Below are positions 35,492-49,217 of a DNA stretch of 64,000 nucleotides, one piece after another (the stretch's first letter is position 1; each line of letters begins with the position of its first letter). The notes under the pieces were generated by a model, which was not told where the DNA came from, did no database searches, and worked only from the letters and a program-made list of their open reading frames with translations. This DNA comes from Parus major (taxonomy: Eukaryota > Chordata > Aves > Passeriformes > Paridae). The stretch covers positions 25,617,685 through 25,681,684 of the forward strand of contig NC_031773.1 of the NCBI RefSeq assembly GCF_001522545.3, given 5' to 3'. The position numbers and the translations under genes were made by a program.

Positions 35492-37200
35492 CTTTTTTGG
35501 TGTTGAGAATCTATGACACTCCCTGTGTTGTTTTCAGCAGTATTCATTAAGTAATAGCATTTTGATGCTCTTTCCAAAAAAACATCCAAATGGAGGTTGT
35601 TTTGCTAGTCTGCTGTAATAGGTGATGAGAATGAGAAAGAGATGGCCAAGTCACACTCTTTCTCTGTAGAGTCATTTGGTCATAAAAGCTACAGAGCGAA
35701 TATAGTAGCCTGATTATTTTGTCCACTTTGTCAAGTGGGTGTTTTCAAAAGAAGAAAAATTGTTAGTTATTGTAATGCAAGCTTAAAGGTGGCTGATTAA
35801 TGATGTACATTGAACTTCACTACTTCTAGTCATCAAGTTCTCCTTTCTGCCTTTAGTTACAAATATTTTTACCATAAATATGATTATATTTGGCATGCTT
35901 TTGAGCGGATTCATTTGAGAGATTAATGTGAACAGATGGTAAGGTGAGCGTCACAGCAAGCACCTAAAATATAGACCATGGCTTCAAGGTCTCTTTTATG
36001 CAGTAAAGGACAATACTGGTGCTGTATAACTGAGATACAAAACACAATAGTATGCAGATTTCTTTAGAAAAGGAAAAATCCTGGTTTGTGCAGCTGTTTG
36101 AAATTGAATGGCTGTGATGGAAATTAGTTTAATTCACATAATGATTTCATAGGCTAAAATACTAGCAGTCTTATAAATGACTGAAATGTCTGTTCATTAA
36201 TGCAGACCATTTATGCAGTTGTTACAAATGTCTAACATAATCTTTAGACAGAAATACAGACAGAAGAAACTGTGTGTGAAAATAAAGCACTTTTTGATGT
36301 AACTGTGGGTTTTCTGTTATTCTAAGGAAAACATTGTTGCCTCCATCATTTTGTGTAATTGATCATTGCGAAACAAAAACTCTTCCTACTACCATCTGAA
36401 TGCATTTGAAGTAATGATTTTCCCTTTTCATTATTGATTGTTGAGTGGATAATAGAATTAATGAATGAATGGGTAAATATCATATGCTTTTGGGCAAGCA
36501 AACACAGCTGTTGTAAAAGGAAATTTTAAATTTTGGATATATAGTGCTGCTTTGAGAGAATTGGTTATTATGTGAATCTGGTTAATTAATACATTTGGCC
36601 AGAATTTATAAAATATGTTAACTCTTGTACTTTACCAGAGGTTATAAAGGAAAATAAATAGTTATTGTGTTTAAGTTTGCAAGGATAAATACTTGATTAA
36701 AATGTATGGTGCTTTGATCTGTGAAGAATGGTTTCCCATGAAGTTTGCAGTATCTTTATTGAACATAGGCTTTCCAATATATTTATAAATAATATGGAAA
36801 AAACCCAATAAGCAGTGATATGTTTCAATTTGCTGTGAATTTGCTGTTACTCTGGGTGGGTAAGTTAGCACCAACAATGAAAATTTGCCAGGGGACTTTG
36901 TCGAATGGAGTGTATGGCAAATAGAATGACAATCAATATAGTTAAATTCAAGGTGGTACACATGGCAGTAAAAAGGAATCCTTGCTCTGATTCTAAAATT
37001 ATGGATTTCAGCTGACAGTTATCACCTGATAATGAAAGCATGAGATTATGACAGGCAATTCTTTGAAAACTAGATGTTAACTAGAAAACAAAAAAGCAAA
37101 GCATTCACTATGAATTAATAGAAAATAATTTAATAAATATGAATTCACTAGAAAAATTAACTAGAAAATAGCAAAGAATAAATCAGAGTATATAATATTT
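35492..37200. other. AT-rich unique sequence
   Basis: No gene is recognised. An 8-bp inverted repeat (CTCTGTAG and CTACAGAG) with a 19-nt loop lies near 35663-35697. The words around 36120-36260 (for example TTCATTAATGCAG) are mildly enhancer-like. Confidence 0.45.
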
Positions 37201-37239
37201 TCTCTCTCTCTCTCTCTCTCTTTCTATATATATATATAT
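37201..37239 (+). repeat. (TC)n then (TA)n compound microsatellite
   Basis: About ten TC units followed, after TTTC, by about seven TA units. Confidence 0.95.
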
Positions 37240-37711
37240 CTCCATATTCCTACACCTTGGTAAATGCCTGTGGCTTTAGGTACTATATTCAAAAGGGTAT
37301 GGTAAAATATCTGAAATGCTCACATTGGGTTAGACCAGTGGCCAAAAGCATATCAGCATGAATTATGGATTCCTTTTTATTACAGTTTTGTGTAAGCATC
37401 TAGGGAAACTAGATGCTCCAGCTACCTTTTTAGTGCTAGTCAAGCAGTGTGAAGGGGGTGAGATCTGCCAGGAATACTTCAAGCTTAGCCTGTTAGCAAA
37501 TTGTACCAATCAGGCAGTTTAAAGGAAGTGAAAGTTTATTGTAAATGCCTGTCACAGGATTTTAGTAGAAATCTGTTGAAAATTAAGGGAAAATTTTGGC
37601 AGTCAGACAGTCTTTTTTGACTACAAAAACTACAGGGACTGCATGTTTTACAAAGACTTTTACCTCTCTTGTGCCTAATACAAAAGGTTTGAAAGATCCA
37701 AATGTACATAG

Positions 37712-38180
37712 ACTCATAGAATGGTTTGGATTTCAAGGGACCTTAAGGAACCTCTCGTTCCAAACCCCCTGCTATGGGTACTCTTTTCACGAGATGAGGC
37801 TGCTGAAAATCCCATCCAGCCTGGCCTTGAAGCTTCCAGGTATTCACAATTTCCCTGGGCAACTTGTTCCAGAGTCTCACCATTCTCACAATCAAAGACT
37901 TCTTCCTCATATCTGCTCTGATCTTTCAGTTTAAAGCCATTAATTGTTGTCCTATCACTGTATGCTGTCATAAAAAGTTTCTCTCCAGCTTTTCTGTAGG
38001 CCCCCTCCAGGTACTGGAAGGCACAAGATCTCCCCAAAGTTTTCTTTTCTCCAGGCTGAACAACCTCTCAGCCTTTCTTGGTAGGAGAGGTGCCCCAGCC
38101 CTCTGGTCATCTTTGTAGCCCTTCTCTGGAATTATTCCAACAGTGACAATGGTACTTTGAGAGACTGGACAGTACTGGCA
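37712..38180 (-). mobile_element. CR1 LINE 3' end, minus strand
   Basis: This is the reverse complement of the same CR1 region. It begins at the element's 3' end (CTCATAGAATGGTTTGGAT) and runs through GGCCTTGAAGCTTCCAGG, TTCTCCAGGCTGAACAACC and CTGGTCATCTTTGTAGCCC to about ACTGGACAGTACTGG. It is 5'-truncated. Only one copy of the terminal octamer word is left. Several open frames of 66-112 codons on both strands are shadows of it. Confidence 0.95.
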
Positions 38181-41100
38181 ACACTATTGTAAGTGCAGTA
38201 GTATGATTTACATATCATAGCAAAGAATTTCTTGGCCACCTTTTATTGTAAACTTACTTTCTGTCACATATCAAAGTTTTTCCAGTCTTCACAGTCTTGG
38301 GCTGTAAGTCATATTGCTTCAAAACAAAATTTACTAACAGACAAATAGTTAATTCATTAGAATTGCATCTTAAGGAAATGATACTTTGTGTGAATGTTTC
38401 TGTAAGAGGTTCTGAAGAAAACCAAACACTTGGAAAATGAAACATTTAGATTTTTGTATCCAAACAATTTAGCTAAAATTACTTTAAGTGTAAAAACAAG
38501 TCCAAATTAAACCCATCAGCCAATCTTCACTTTCCTGCACTCTACAAATTACTCAGCTCTGCTAGATGCCAGACATAAACATTCATGCTAATTCCTTCAT
38601 TACTTTATTTGCTTTCCAGAGAAAAGAAATAATGGGTATAAATCCTAATTCTAATTGTGAATAGTCTGAGATCAACATTGCTGTAGATTTTTATCTGTTG
38701 ATCTTGATGGGAGGCAATAAAAAGATACATTGTAACCTTTTCCATCTTGCCAAACAATTTTAATGAGACTAGAATCTCTTGGTCTCTGATGGCTGTGTTC
38801 CTGGAATGGAATATTCAGTTTGTCAAAAATACATGGTTAACAACACATGCCTAAAATATTTTGCTGTGTCATATTTGATTCTGAAGGATAGGGGATGTGT
38901 TCTGTCACTGTGAGTAATGACTAATTAGACACTCTTATAAGTGAGCAGAGTGCAATTATAGTTAAAGATTGACAAGGACTTTTAGTACTACATATGTTGG
39001 GTTTTGAGAAAATTAAATTTAAGCTTCTCATTAGGCACATTGCACTGTAGCCTGGAAATATTCACAATGGTTTTTCCATCCTGTTGAATTTTCCACAGCA
39101 TATGAAGCAACTAAATTATGAAGAAAAATAAAGAAGTTCTCTAGAAAACTAAAGAATGGAACATAATATATTAACTCATGAAGTCTATATTAAGTATTGA
39201 AGATGAACTTAAAATGCATGACCAAATCATAACCAGCCATCATAACAGGTTATGAGCTATTTTTGAAATCAAGTGGCATCAGTTAATGTAGCACTGCAGA
39301 GTCTTGAGGTTCTTCAGATCTTTCAGTGTTAAATTAGAAGAGAAATTGTTTTCCAGCTAAAGGCTTTTACATTTTTTTGCTCACAGGACAGTTGCATTAA
39401 GTAGATAAATGTGAGCTTTACTGCTTTTTGAACTTATCGCCTTCTTAGCAGTGCTGGGACCATAAGTTTTCTTTTTAGAAGGTACTTATCAGGATACCAG
39501 TATAGCCACATGCAAGTGTCTGTTCCTTGGAAAATAAAGAGACAGTGCTTCTTGTATATATTGCAAGTTTTTGAAAGACCTGGCAGTTTTGGAAGCGAAG
39601 ATCACCTTCATTTGTTTCTCAAGAAGGAATTGCAGAATGGGAAGTACTGCATACACATTTTTTGTGACTGCCAGTGGATAAGTGGGCAGTTACAGTTTCC
39701 AATGCCAGCTTTATTTTGATGCCTGTGGTTTGCCAAGGGTTTGGCTAAAGGATGTAGTAGCGCTTACATCCCCTTTTTCTGTCTCATCATTTCTATAGTC
39801 ATCTAGCTGTAAACATGTGCCTCTTTCACCTTGCTTGCCATCTTCATGCACATATTGCCAATATGTGCATAAGTAAAATGTGTTTCACTAAAGTTTGTGA
39901 ATATTTTCCAAACAACTTCTTCAGGCAGGGAAGCAGTGTGATATTGCACTAGTGGTACTGAGATATGGGGGTGAAAAAAATTTTCTAGGGTACAAAAGAG
40001 ACAAGTTTGAGACAGCTCTCAAAGTCCACTTGGAATGCAAGCATACCTAGCACCCTTACTTATGGGTTTTAATTACCTTGTTTAAAAATTGTATATGACA
40101 GATGAACTATCATTGTATAAATAACCCAATTCTATCTAACCTGAGGTTGGAATAAGCCTGGAAAGTTATATATGTATATAAATCAAAATATTAGAGATTG
40201 GTAGTTAAAGCTGCTGGTATTATACTGGTGTGAATAAGTTATCACAGTCATTCTATCACTTCTGCATGCAAGGATTATGTGCCTTCTGGACCTTTACTGT
40301 GGAGTGTCTCTACAGGGAACCTGAGCTTTCTATCCAGGAAATCTGAGGGCTGTCTCTAATAAACTTTGTGATAGGAACTTACTCAGGAAGAAAGTAATAT
40401 AGTCCCTTCCTTCCACTTGTCACTTTGTAATCAAGAAAGGTAGCACCAGAATTAATGTAGATAAATTAGGCTTGAAATACAATGCTCTAAGTATGGAAAA
40501 AAGCTATCAGATGATTTGCTCCATACAATGGCTGAAATCAATGCAGTTTGCTTATCATATCTGAGCAGATAATGTAATTGTAAATACTAAGTGTCTGATC
40601 TTCCAAAAGGGATTTATTAAACTATGTAAATGAAAAATATCAAGGTTACTGTCTTTGTTCATGAGCTTCCTTAAAAATTTTTCACATGTGGTCAGCAATA
40701 TTTTTTGACCTTGGATAATGAATTTTGTTGCTAACAATACATTGGGAGAGATAGCTTTGATTCTTGTGAGAATTATTGGGAGGTTAAAACCTGAGCATGT
40801 TTTCCCTAGTGTGACCAGATTGAAATAAAGTGGAAGAATGCTAGATTTATGTCTGATGTACCTCAAATTTAGAATATAAACATGCAAGAAGAACAATTTT
40901 GTCCCTTGGTTTTTGTGCATGAAACTAAATGTCAAGCAAAGCTACAAATGATACAGTACAAGTGGTTTACATATTGATAGAGTCTTTAATGCATCTCTGA
41001 AGAATTAATACTTTAAACAATAAGTAGCTGTAGTGCTTCTCTTGGGAATCAAGCAAGAAAACCTTTCTGGTTTGTTCCTAGGCCTTGAATTAATTATTTG

Positions 41101-42235
41101 TTTGTTTTAATACCATTTTTTGACTCCAGTGTTGTTGAAGAGTTGTTAAGAAAGTGAGAGCTGTGGTGTACTTGAATAACCTCATCTTGAGGTTCAACTG
41201 AGATTTAGCTATATCAGTGACTTATTTCTGTTTGTTAATTACAACATAACAACAATTTTAATTTAAAATGCTTTTTAGTAACGGTCTGTCAGTCCTTTGA
41301 GGATACTAGATAATATGTGTCCTGCAAAGGATTAGCAAATGCCAGTCTTGGAATTAAATAATTATTTTAGTGTAAATGAGTCCAAAAGAAAACTGTCCAA
41401 AAATCAAAATAGGTTAGAAATATGGAAATAAATCCAAAGCTATTGCTTTTGGCTATTAGCTCTGCTCATTAACCCAATGTTTAAAATTCAGAAACTCATA
41501 TGTAAACGTTTTTAACATTTTGTGGAAGAAACATTATGTGAAGGACTTTTCCAGAAAAAGGGCACCTATGTAAGAGAGAGTGACCTCATCTAAAACCAAA
41601 CTGTTGACACTTAACGTTAAGAAGATTGCAAGAAAATTTTTAAATTGAGGAGCTGTAAGATAGCTGTGAAGTATAGAAGAGGATGTGGTATAGGATGACA
41701 TCCTTACAGTTGAAGATACTAAAATTATCCTAAGTGCAGTACAGCTCAGAGAATGAAACTAATTAAAAAGGAAATAACATCTAATGGGTTGCCCTTTAAA
41801 AAGGGTGTCAAAAAACCCCCGAAACCAAGGCATGGAATCAATAGTACATCAGCTTCCATACAAATTTAGGAAACTGAACAAATGAGGGAAAATGGCTAAT
41901 TCTAGATCTGCCCAGATTTTAGTGAAAGTTAAGCTACATGATGCTATAATAGCAGAATCAAAAACATACGGACAAGAAAAGGTAAACCTTGTCACTGTTG
42001 GAATAATGCTATCTTTTACAGAGTTTACAAGCAAATTACTACTGACTGGCCCAGAGAGTAGCACAGTGGAACTTTGTCAGGAAACAAGGTTGTATTATAC
42101 AGGATTTAAAAGCAAAAGGCCCATTGGGCATGTGAAATAGAGATTGTATCTGGAAAGACTATAAGCCTGGGTTTCATCTGGCCAAATGAAGGTGTCTAAA
42201 TTTAAGTTCATTGTTTAGACTTCTCTCCCTTGCAG
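38181..42235. other. AT-rich unique sequence with two unexplained frames
   Basis: A 126-codon minus frame (40555-40935) and an 82-codon plus frame (41892-42140, ATG in AAAATGG context) show no domain I recognise. Frames of this length are expected occasionally by chance in AT-rich DNA of this size. Nothing else stands out. Confidence 0.45.
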
Positions 42236-42262
42236 TCAGTGGAGAGAAATGGGCATTCCCAG
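42236..42262 (+). other. Candidate 27-nt microexon or exonised old repeat
   Basis: Both splice sites are near consensus: the acceptor GACTTCTCTCCCTTGCAG and the donor CCCAG|GTGAGTAA. The segment is exactly nine codons, and two of its three frames are open (SVERNGHSQ or QWREMGIP). The surrounding words (GTGTCTAAATTTAAG, GTTTAGACTT) hint at a diverged ancient interspersed repeat, in which case the splice sites may be incidental. Confidence 0.2.
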
Positions 42263-45039
42263 GTGAGTAAACAATCTCATTTTGAAACAGACATCTGAAA
42301 TCAGTTACATAAATTGGGTACTAAAAGTGACCGCTTGCTCTCTATTCACTATAGAACATAAGGGAACTAGCTGAGATACAGACGCCTCCAAAGTAGATGA
42401 CATGAATCCTTCCTGAAATGGCACTGAATGTAGGCCATGCAGATCTCAAAGTCTTTTATGTACCAGGAGAAAAACTAAGGAAAACAAGTCATGCAAATTG
42501 ACAGGAAACATAAATTAGTTTATTTTGCTTTTCAGGTCTTATTTTGTTTTGTGTTGTTGGTTTTCTATATTTTTTTTTTTTTTGTTTTGCTTGTTTGTTC
42601 ATTTTTTTTTTTAAGTTTAGAAAAAGCTTTATGAGCAAATGAAGAATTTTTAAGAAATTGAAAACTGGGAAGTAGTTTCTGTTCCAGATTTTTAAAGGAA
42701 TATTCTGTTCAGTCTTTTTTGGATTTGATTCATATTACAATTGAAGCAATCCATTTATTCACATTATTTTAAAAACTTTAGTATTTTTAATATATTAGAA
42801 AAACTGAGGGAAAGTACAGTTTCACTAACCGGAAAGTGATGTTAAAAAACAAGTATTCATGCATTTTTTTTTTTTTTCCTCACTGTATTAATTCAGTGTT
42901 TTGTGGAAATATATAATACAGACTGCCATAAAAAGACATAAAGACGTTTTAATTTAGAATGAAGTTAATCACTGGGCTGAAAAAGAGGTACAAAACTTGA
43001 AAGAATTTGCCTCATGGAAAAACTTGAGAGTTGCTTCACTAAAATCCCGGAATGAACAAGCTTTTGTTGGACTGTGATTATATTAAAATTGAGTATTTCT
43101 TCACCCTTTGAAATCCGTACTGCTTGAACTATTGATCGGTAAGGCACTGGCTTATTTAAATTGGCATTATTACATGTAGTGAGACACTGTGAAAGAGGAA
43201 TGTGTAATTTACACATAACTTAAATCAGTCTGTTTTGCAAAATACAAGCCTTTTATTTATTTATTTATTTTTACATGATAAGAATTTACTGCTTTCTGTA
43301 GTGAGCAAATTCTTTCACTTTATTTTGTTCAATGAAAAAACTGCGTATCTCAGTGGGTATTAGGTTGATTTGTTAGGCCATGCTTGTGTAATCATGAGAA
43401 GAGTTTTTTAAACCTTTCTGAAGTCTTTGGAAACTTTTCTGATAACTTCATAGCAATAGAACTGCTTTATTACTCACATCAGCCTGGGCTTTTCTCACTG
43501 ATTGATGCCTTCTTTGTGTGTGGGCTACAGTTTTGGCCATAATGAGGCCATTTTCTTATACTACAGCTACTTTTGTCAGTTCTTGTAAATAAGATGTCTA
43601 GAGAAGAACTCTTTAGGTAAGAGGTAGTAGGAAAGACAGACATATTGACTAATTTTGAACGTATGTATAAAATTGAAGCATATTTCTTTCACAAAACTGT
43701 TGAAAATAAGATGTCACTTAGATTATTTTTGCTTTTCAATGAATGGAAGATGTATCTTCTTATTTGAAGAATCCACCACAAATTTAGAAAACACCAGATG
43801 AGATGAGAACTCCTCATTGATACAGAACTAGCCAATTTCTAGATAAGCATAGTGAGTGATTTGCGTGGTTGCAACAAAGTGTCAATATGTGAGACTCATC
43901 CCTTATTTAGTCAGTAAGTTACTGTGTATTCTGACAGTCCTCCATAAAGACAGATTTGTTTTACTTTGCATACAATAAGTTGTTTCCATAACTGTTACTT
44001 CAGAGAATTTTGCCATGTAGTCATTTTTTCATGTAGTTTTTGTTGTATGTTTTCTGATTCAAACTGCATAGAAGAGGCAATTAATGAGACTATTAAAAAC
44101 TGAATATATATATAAAGGAGAAAATGAAAGTATTTTAAACTGTGTTTTCCAAAATAAATATTTTCTATCCTGTAGTTTAATGTTCTGAGACCTTTAAATG
44201 TTGTAACCTGGAAAGATGCTAAAAGCAGTCTGTCAGAAAGTTCAGTGAAACTCTGATTTGACAATATCCTGTTCAATGCTGTCCTGCAGTACATTTCATC
44301 TGTATGTGCATTTGGTCTGCAGTAATGAATGCAAAAATGAACTAAAGAGAAAATATTTAGCCTAACCTTTAATTCCCCCTTCTCCCTGCCTTGTCAAATA
44401 TTATTTCAGGTTAAAATAGTTGTTGATCTCAAATAGCAGTCCTACAAGGAAAGATAATTTTATGTTTAAAGGTAGAAACAGGAGATAAAAACCTGGGAAG
44501 TAAATGTATTTAGTCTGTGTAATTTATTCCAGATCTGTTAATTACTGCTAATTGTGGGATTTTTATTAAAACTATATTTTTTTATGTTCATGTTTTTTTA
44601 AGTTAGGGATACTGAAAGATGTTAAGTATTGCAAATTTTTATTTGTGATATAATTTATATTCTTCTGTTGTAATATGTCAGCTGTATGAGTGCTACCAAA
44701 ACTAAAATAAATCCTGAGATTAGCAATCCAGAGACTGACTGGAACCTGCAGAGATTATGGCTAGAAATTAACTTTCTTGGGAAATAGCTCAGAACTGACA
44801 CATTTTATGCACCAAGAAGAAAACAAGGACAATTAGGCGTGTCATAAATGCAGCTGAAGAGCAAAGAATCCTGGTGAAAAGTAAGTGACAAGTGGAGTAA
44901 AAACTTTTCTGGGCTGGATGAACAAGGATCAAAACCAGAATTATTTGATTGTAGGTTCAGTCTACAATGACATGTAGGTACATGCTTGAGTCTTGTCAGT
45001 GATCGGTAAAAGTGACCAGTGAGAGGGAAAGAGAGTAAA
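42263..45039. other. AT-rich unique sequence, T-runs
   Basis: It contains long T-runs near 42570-42612 and 42865-42878, and a TTTA microsatellite at 43252-43272. Short frames only. No gene or repeat family is recognised. Confidence 0.5.
43252..43272 (+). repeat. (TTTA)n microsatellite
   Basis: Five consecutive TTTA-type units. Confidence 0.85.
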
Positions 45040-45345
45040 AAGATTGGTACCTGCCTCCCTGCCCTCAAAAGAATCAGCAGCTCCTCCCAGTTTTGTACCA
45101 TCTGCAAACTTGCTCAGTGTCCCCTCCTGTACAATGTCCAAGTCATTTATGAGGATGTTGAAGAGCACAGGGCCAAGGATGGAGCCTGTGGAACCCCACC
45201 AGTGCCAGGTCACCAGTCTGATGTCACCCCAGTCACTGTAACCCTTTGTGCCCAGCTCATGAGCCAGTTGCTCCCATCACGTAACACAGTTATTCAGCTG
45301 AGTACCAGATATTTTCTCCAGAAGGAAGCAAGTTCTTCCAAATAT
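45040..45345 (-). mobile_element. CR1-type LINE reverse-transcriptase fragment, minus strand
   Basis: On the minus strand the open frame at 45213-44962 carries [17 protein letters not shown] followed by [16 protein letters not shown]. These are the two core blocks of the CR1 reverse transcriptase. The catalytic FADD has become FADG (plus 45097-45108), so the copy is inactive. Homology at nucleotide level runs on to about 45345 (CCAGATATTTTCTCCAGAAG), upstream in the element. Both ends are cut, leaving neither a 3' tail nor the endonuclease region. Confidence 0.9.
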
Positions 45346-47158
45346 TAAAATCAATATATATGGTAGGAAGATTCAAAACAATATACACTAAGTTTCTACA
45401 CATTTTAAAACAGAGCTTTACTGGAAAATTGTCCTGTTATAGCTAAATGTAAACCCTAAACAGGGTTAAATTTCTTCACTATTCATGTAAATTATATACT
45501 ATAGTGTAGTGTATGACAACTTTAAGTTGTCATTCTTTGACTGAAATCCTCCAGTGAGTCTCACATTATTAATTAGACATATATACTTAAACCAAAGGCA
45601 ATTGTACACATTTTTGGCAAATATATTCCTTGATTTAAACTATCCTGACACATCTATTGACATTTTTGCTACAGCTAATATGTATATATTGTTTATCAGT
45701 CTATGGTGTGTCTAGGAAATCCCATTTCATACATTATTCCTTACAATAATCACAGAGTTAAAAAATTTTGCATAATTGGTGAAACAATAAGCTCTTAAGT
45801 TAAAACATCTTCTGTAGTGTTACTAAAATTTGTGGTCAAGTTCTTTGCACCTTTACCTTTTCTCACATTAGCTGCTCCATTTTACATGCTTTTGTGCTTA
45901 GTTAAATTTAGTGGTGGTAGTACCACTGATTTTATTTGTGTAGTATATAAAGCAGATATTTTTCAAAGCATCAAAGTAAGATATTAGGTAGCTACTTGCA
46001 AACATGGTTATAGTTTCTCATGTGCGACTTATGTCTGTCTTAGGAGTTTCATCTCTCTACTTTGGCTTCATTTAATTGCATTCTTTCCATACAATTTTCT
46101 GCTTTCATTGTTGCATGATTTGCACAGAAAATACCCTTTTTTTTTTTTGTAAAGTCTAGTTAGCTTTCTATGTCTTTTAAAGTTTTGAAGTTTTCAATTA
46201 AAAATCCAATGCAACTCTTGTAATTCTCTTTTAGAAACTTTTTAAATGCTTGATAGAGGCTCTTCTTTTTATCTTCAGCTTTTGGACAAGCAGTTTGGTT
46301 ACTCCCTTTTTATGTTTTGTTTATGGTGGGTTTGTTTTGTAAATAATTAGGCACTATTCTTCAGTAGGTGCTAATTTATCCTATTTAAAATACAAATTCT
46401 CTAAATTGTTTACTTCTCTAGTCTTGGCCTTATGCCTTTCTTCTATTTGAATGTTTGCAAGAGCTATTGTCTCTTCTGCTTGAAAATATCTAAAGAATTG
46501 TATTTTCAGTAGTTTTGTTTTTTTTTATTTTTTATTTAAGAAATATTTTTTCAGTACCTAAAGCAAATGTCACTTTTCAAAAGCACTTTTTCTTTGCCAT
46601 TTTTGGTAGTATTTCAGAATTGGAATTTACACCTTTGGTTTTAATTGGTGGACAAAGGCTAGTTTCTCTCCTCATTTTCTGTGGGCCTGTGGAGTATTTC
46701 TGGAACCACTGGTTACTGTGTTTGAACAATTTCAGGTTTTTCCTACTCTAATTTCAAGTCCGAAGCAATGTCTCTCTTGTAATCTTGTCCAGTTTGTCCC
46801 TGAATATTTTTGTTTACTACTTGATATGCACTCATTTTTTTGGACTGGGTTCATGCTCATATGATCTTTGCATAGAGAAATAAAAAGTCTAGCTGTATAT
46901 GTGGAGAAGACAAGGAGCAGAAATTGACCCAAAATAGTAATTAGTGACCACAATTCCTGTCCAGTTTTTAATTTTCTGTGAATATACTTAATTTTGAGTA
47001 AAATCAAGCCAAATGATAAAATATTGATATGTTAACCAACATTACATGATTTTAATGTTTTCATAGTAAATCCAATTTAAAATGTAAGCACTTTGAAACA
47101 GACTGCTTTAAAATAACACATATAATAAAAATTAAAAATGAATAAATAGAAAAGCACC
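45346..47158. other. AT-rich unique sequence, nothing recognised
   Basis: T-runs and short frames only. Confidence 0.55.
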
Positions 47159-47335
47159 TTTTTAGGGAGGTGCCTTGATGCAAGGGCTACCCCAGCTGCC
47201 CCCTGGATGTCTGCTCCCTGGCCAGAGATAGTGGGAAAAGCCCTGGCTACCAGGATGTGCCCTCTGGATGTCCCCACTGCTTCTGGTATCCTTGCCCACA
47301 GGAAGATGCTAGCACACACTGTGCTCTAGTACTTA
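47159..47335. repeat. GC-rich islet with two imperfect internal copies
   Basis: A strikingly GC-rich stretch lies in AT-rich flanks. Two related blocks sit about 60 bp apart: GGCTACCCCAG with CCCCCTGGATGTCTGC, then GGCTACCAGG with CCCTCTGGATGTCCCC. The right edge runs into TTAAAAAAAA. It may be a minisatellite remnant or a retroposed fragment with a short A-tail. Both strands carry open frames, including an 80-codon minus frame, with no recognisable domain. Confidence 0.4.
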
Positions 47336-49217
47336 AAAAAAATATTATTCTTAGAGTATGTTTTACTTTTATTTAAAACAAGAATCATGTCAGTTCCCTG
47401 AGTTCAACAAAATTTGCAATTTAAGTGTGTGAAGTAAATTGGGAAACAGTAATATAATGAGACAAAATATGGATTCTAAGCCAATGAGTATACATTTATA
47501 AATCTGAAATAAAAAGTGCTCACTTTGCAGATGTGATTCAATGGCCTTCTCTTTCAGAGAGTTCTCTGCTTTCAAAATTGCTTTATCAATCATTTCTGTA
47601 AGTTAGCCTGTAGATCAGTGTGTAAATGAAGTGTTGTATCTGTTTCTTTCTTTTGTTTTCTTTTATACCCTGAACGAATCCTCTACAAGGTAGATTCATT
47701 TGTTGTTTAGTTGCAATGGAATGACTACAATTCCACAAACAAATTTGGCCTCAGTTAGGTGCACTTTGTCATAAATAATCTCTGAGGAGATTGGATTTCT
47801 CTCCTTGCTGATGTACTTCTGCTGTACGTTAAGCTTACAGCTTCTTAAAGGGACTGAGTTATTGCTCAGTTGAACACCCACCGAGGAGCCCACACTTGTC
47901 CTTGTTCTCCTGTATTGCAGCTGTCTCTACCTCCCTAAAGCATATTCAGGAAGGTTTATGGTAAAACCATAAGGTTTTTGTTCTTTGTCCCATTTTTTTC
48001 TTATTCAAGTCCATGATACATAGCTCCTTCAGTGTATATTTCTTCATGATCTGGAGAGAAAGGCCATTTCATAGATTGGTTAAGGGCATTTTCCATGCTC
48101 CGGTCACCTAATACTCATATTTCACATTCAGCAGCAGGCCCTTTAAAATTTAACGTGATATCTGTACTGGCTGCAGGAAATGTCCTTTACATTTTTATTT
48201 ACAAATTTTACAGTTATTTCTTTTGCTTTGTTATAGAAATTCACTCTACATTTCAATGTAGGCTTTTCACTGTGTTTTTTAAAAACAAGCTGAAACTCCA
48301 TGATTCTGTGGTGTAGATTACTGAGGTGCTGACAGCATGATAATGTAATTTCTGCCTTTTCCCAAGCTACCCTCTGCAGGTTGTGTAATGGGTTGAGCAA
48401 CATCTGCAAAAGCATGGTAGTTCTGTTCTAGAATTATCTACTTTGGATCTATGTCATTTCTGTACAGAGCCAATCATCCTGAGCAGTTTGAACAAGACTT
48501 TGTTCAGATGGGATTATATAAATATCCCAATGATAAAAGTTGAACTGAATTATTCCCACAGTGTAGCAAGCTCTGAACATTTTCATATGAGTAGGGAATT
48601 TTGCATGTTTGGTAGACAGCATGTTCATGTTTTGAGTTTCTTTGTATTTGATCTATTTTTCATCTGGAAAAACTCCAATCAATATATAGAAGGATAGTAA
48701 ACAATAGTATACAGTCTAATTCTTACATAAAATCCTAGAGTAATGGAATAGCAGAACCCTTTATTGATGAATGAGCTTATGTTTGATGCATATAATGTGT
48801 TTGGGGCTCATTTAGAAATCAAATGAGACAGAGTTCTTGTCTCAGATCTGATCAGATGAACAGATGCAAGTGTGGGGACAATATTAAGTATCTCCACTGC
48901 AGAACAGCATTTAGGAAAAATGCAATCGAGAAAGCCGTTAATGTAAATCTATTTGTTAAGCTGTGGATGGGTATCAGATGTAGCAGTCAGAGTAGAACCC
49001 CCTCAGATGAAATAGTCCTTTAACCACATTACCCAGCGATCATAGGCATTACTTATCTGCACCATATATGGACACATAGAACATGGGCACAGGAGTGGAC
49101 AAATACTATAATCACTACAAATGATATGAATATACATTATATATGTAAATGTGCTAAAAAGAACAGTATATATAATACTTTCTTTTTCTTTCTTCTGCTA
49201 CATTGCACTTCATATAG
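47336..49217. other. AT-rich unique sequence, nothing recognised
   Basis: Short overlapping frames on both strands, none with a recognisable domain. Confidence 0.5.

Noticed and set aside
37596..38118. Open frames of 66-112 codons on both strands
   Set aside because: They fall wholly or largely in the minus-strand CR1 3' end, which is non-coding; those starting before 37712 run into it.
40555..40935. 126-codon minus frame
   Set aside because: No domain or splice context; a frame this long is not far from chance expectation in 64 kb of AT-rich DNA.
41892..42140. 82-codon plus frame with ATG in AAAATGG context
   Set aside because: The composition looks protein-like, but there is no family and no transcript signal, and a frame is also open on the other strand.
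45019..45348. Plus-strand frames of 65 and 109 codons
   Set aside because: Antisense shadows of the CR1 reverse-transcriptase fragment.
48290..48316. CCATGATTCTGTGG resembling a CR1 3' tail
   Set aside because: A single short word with no CR1 sequence beside it.
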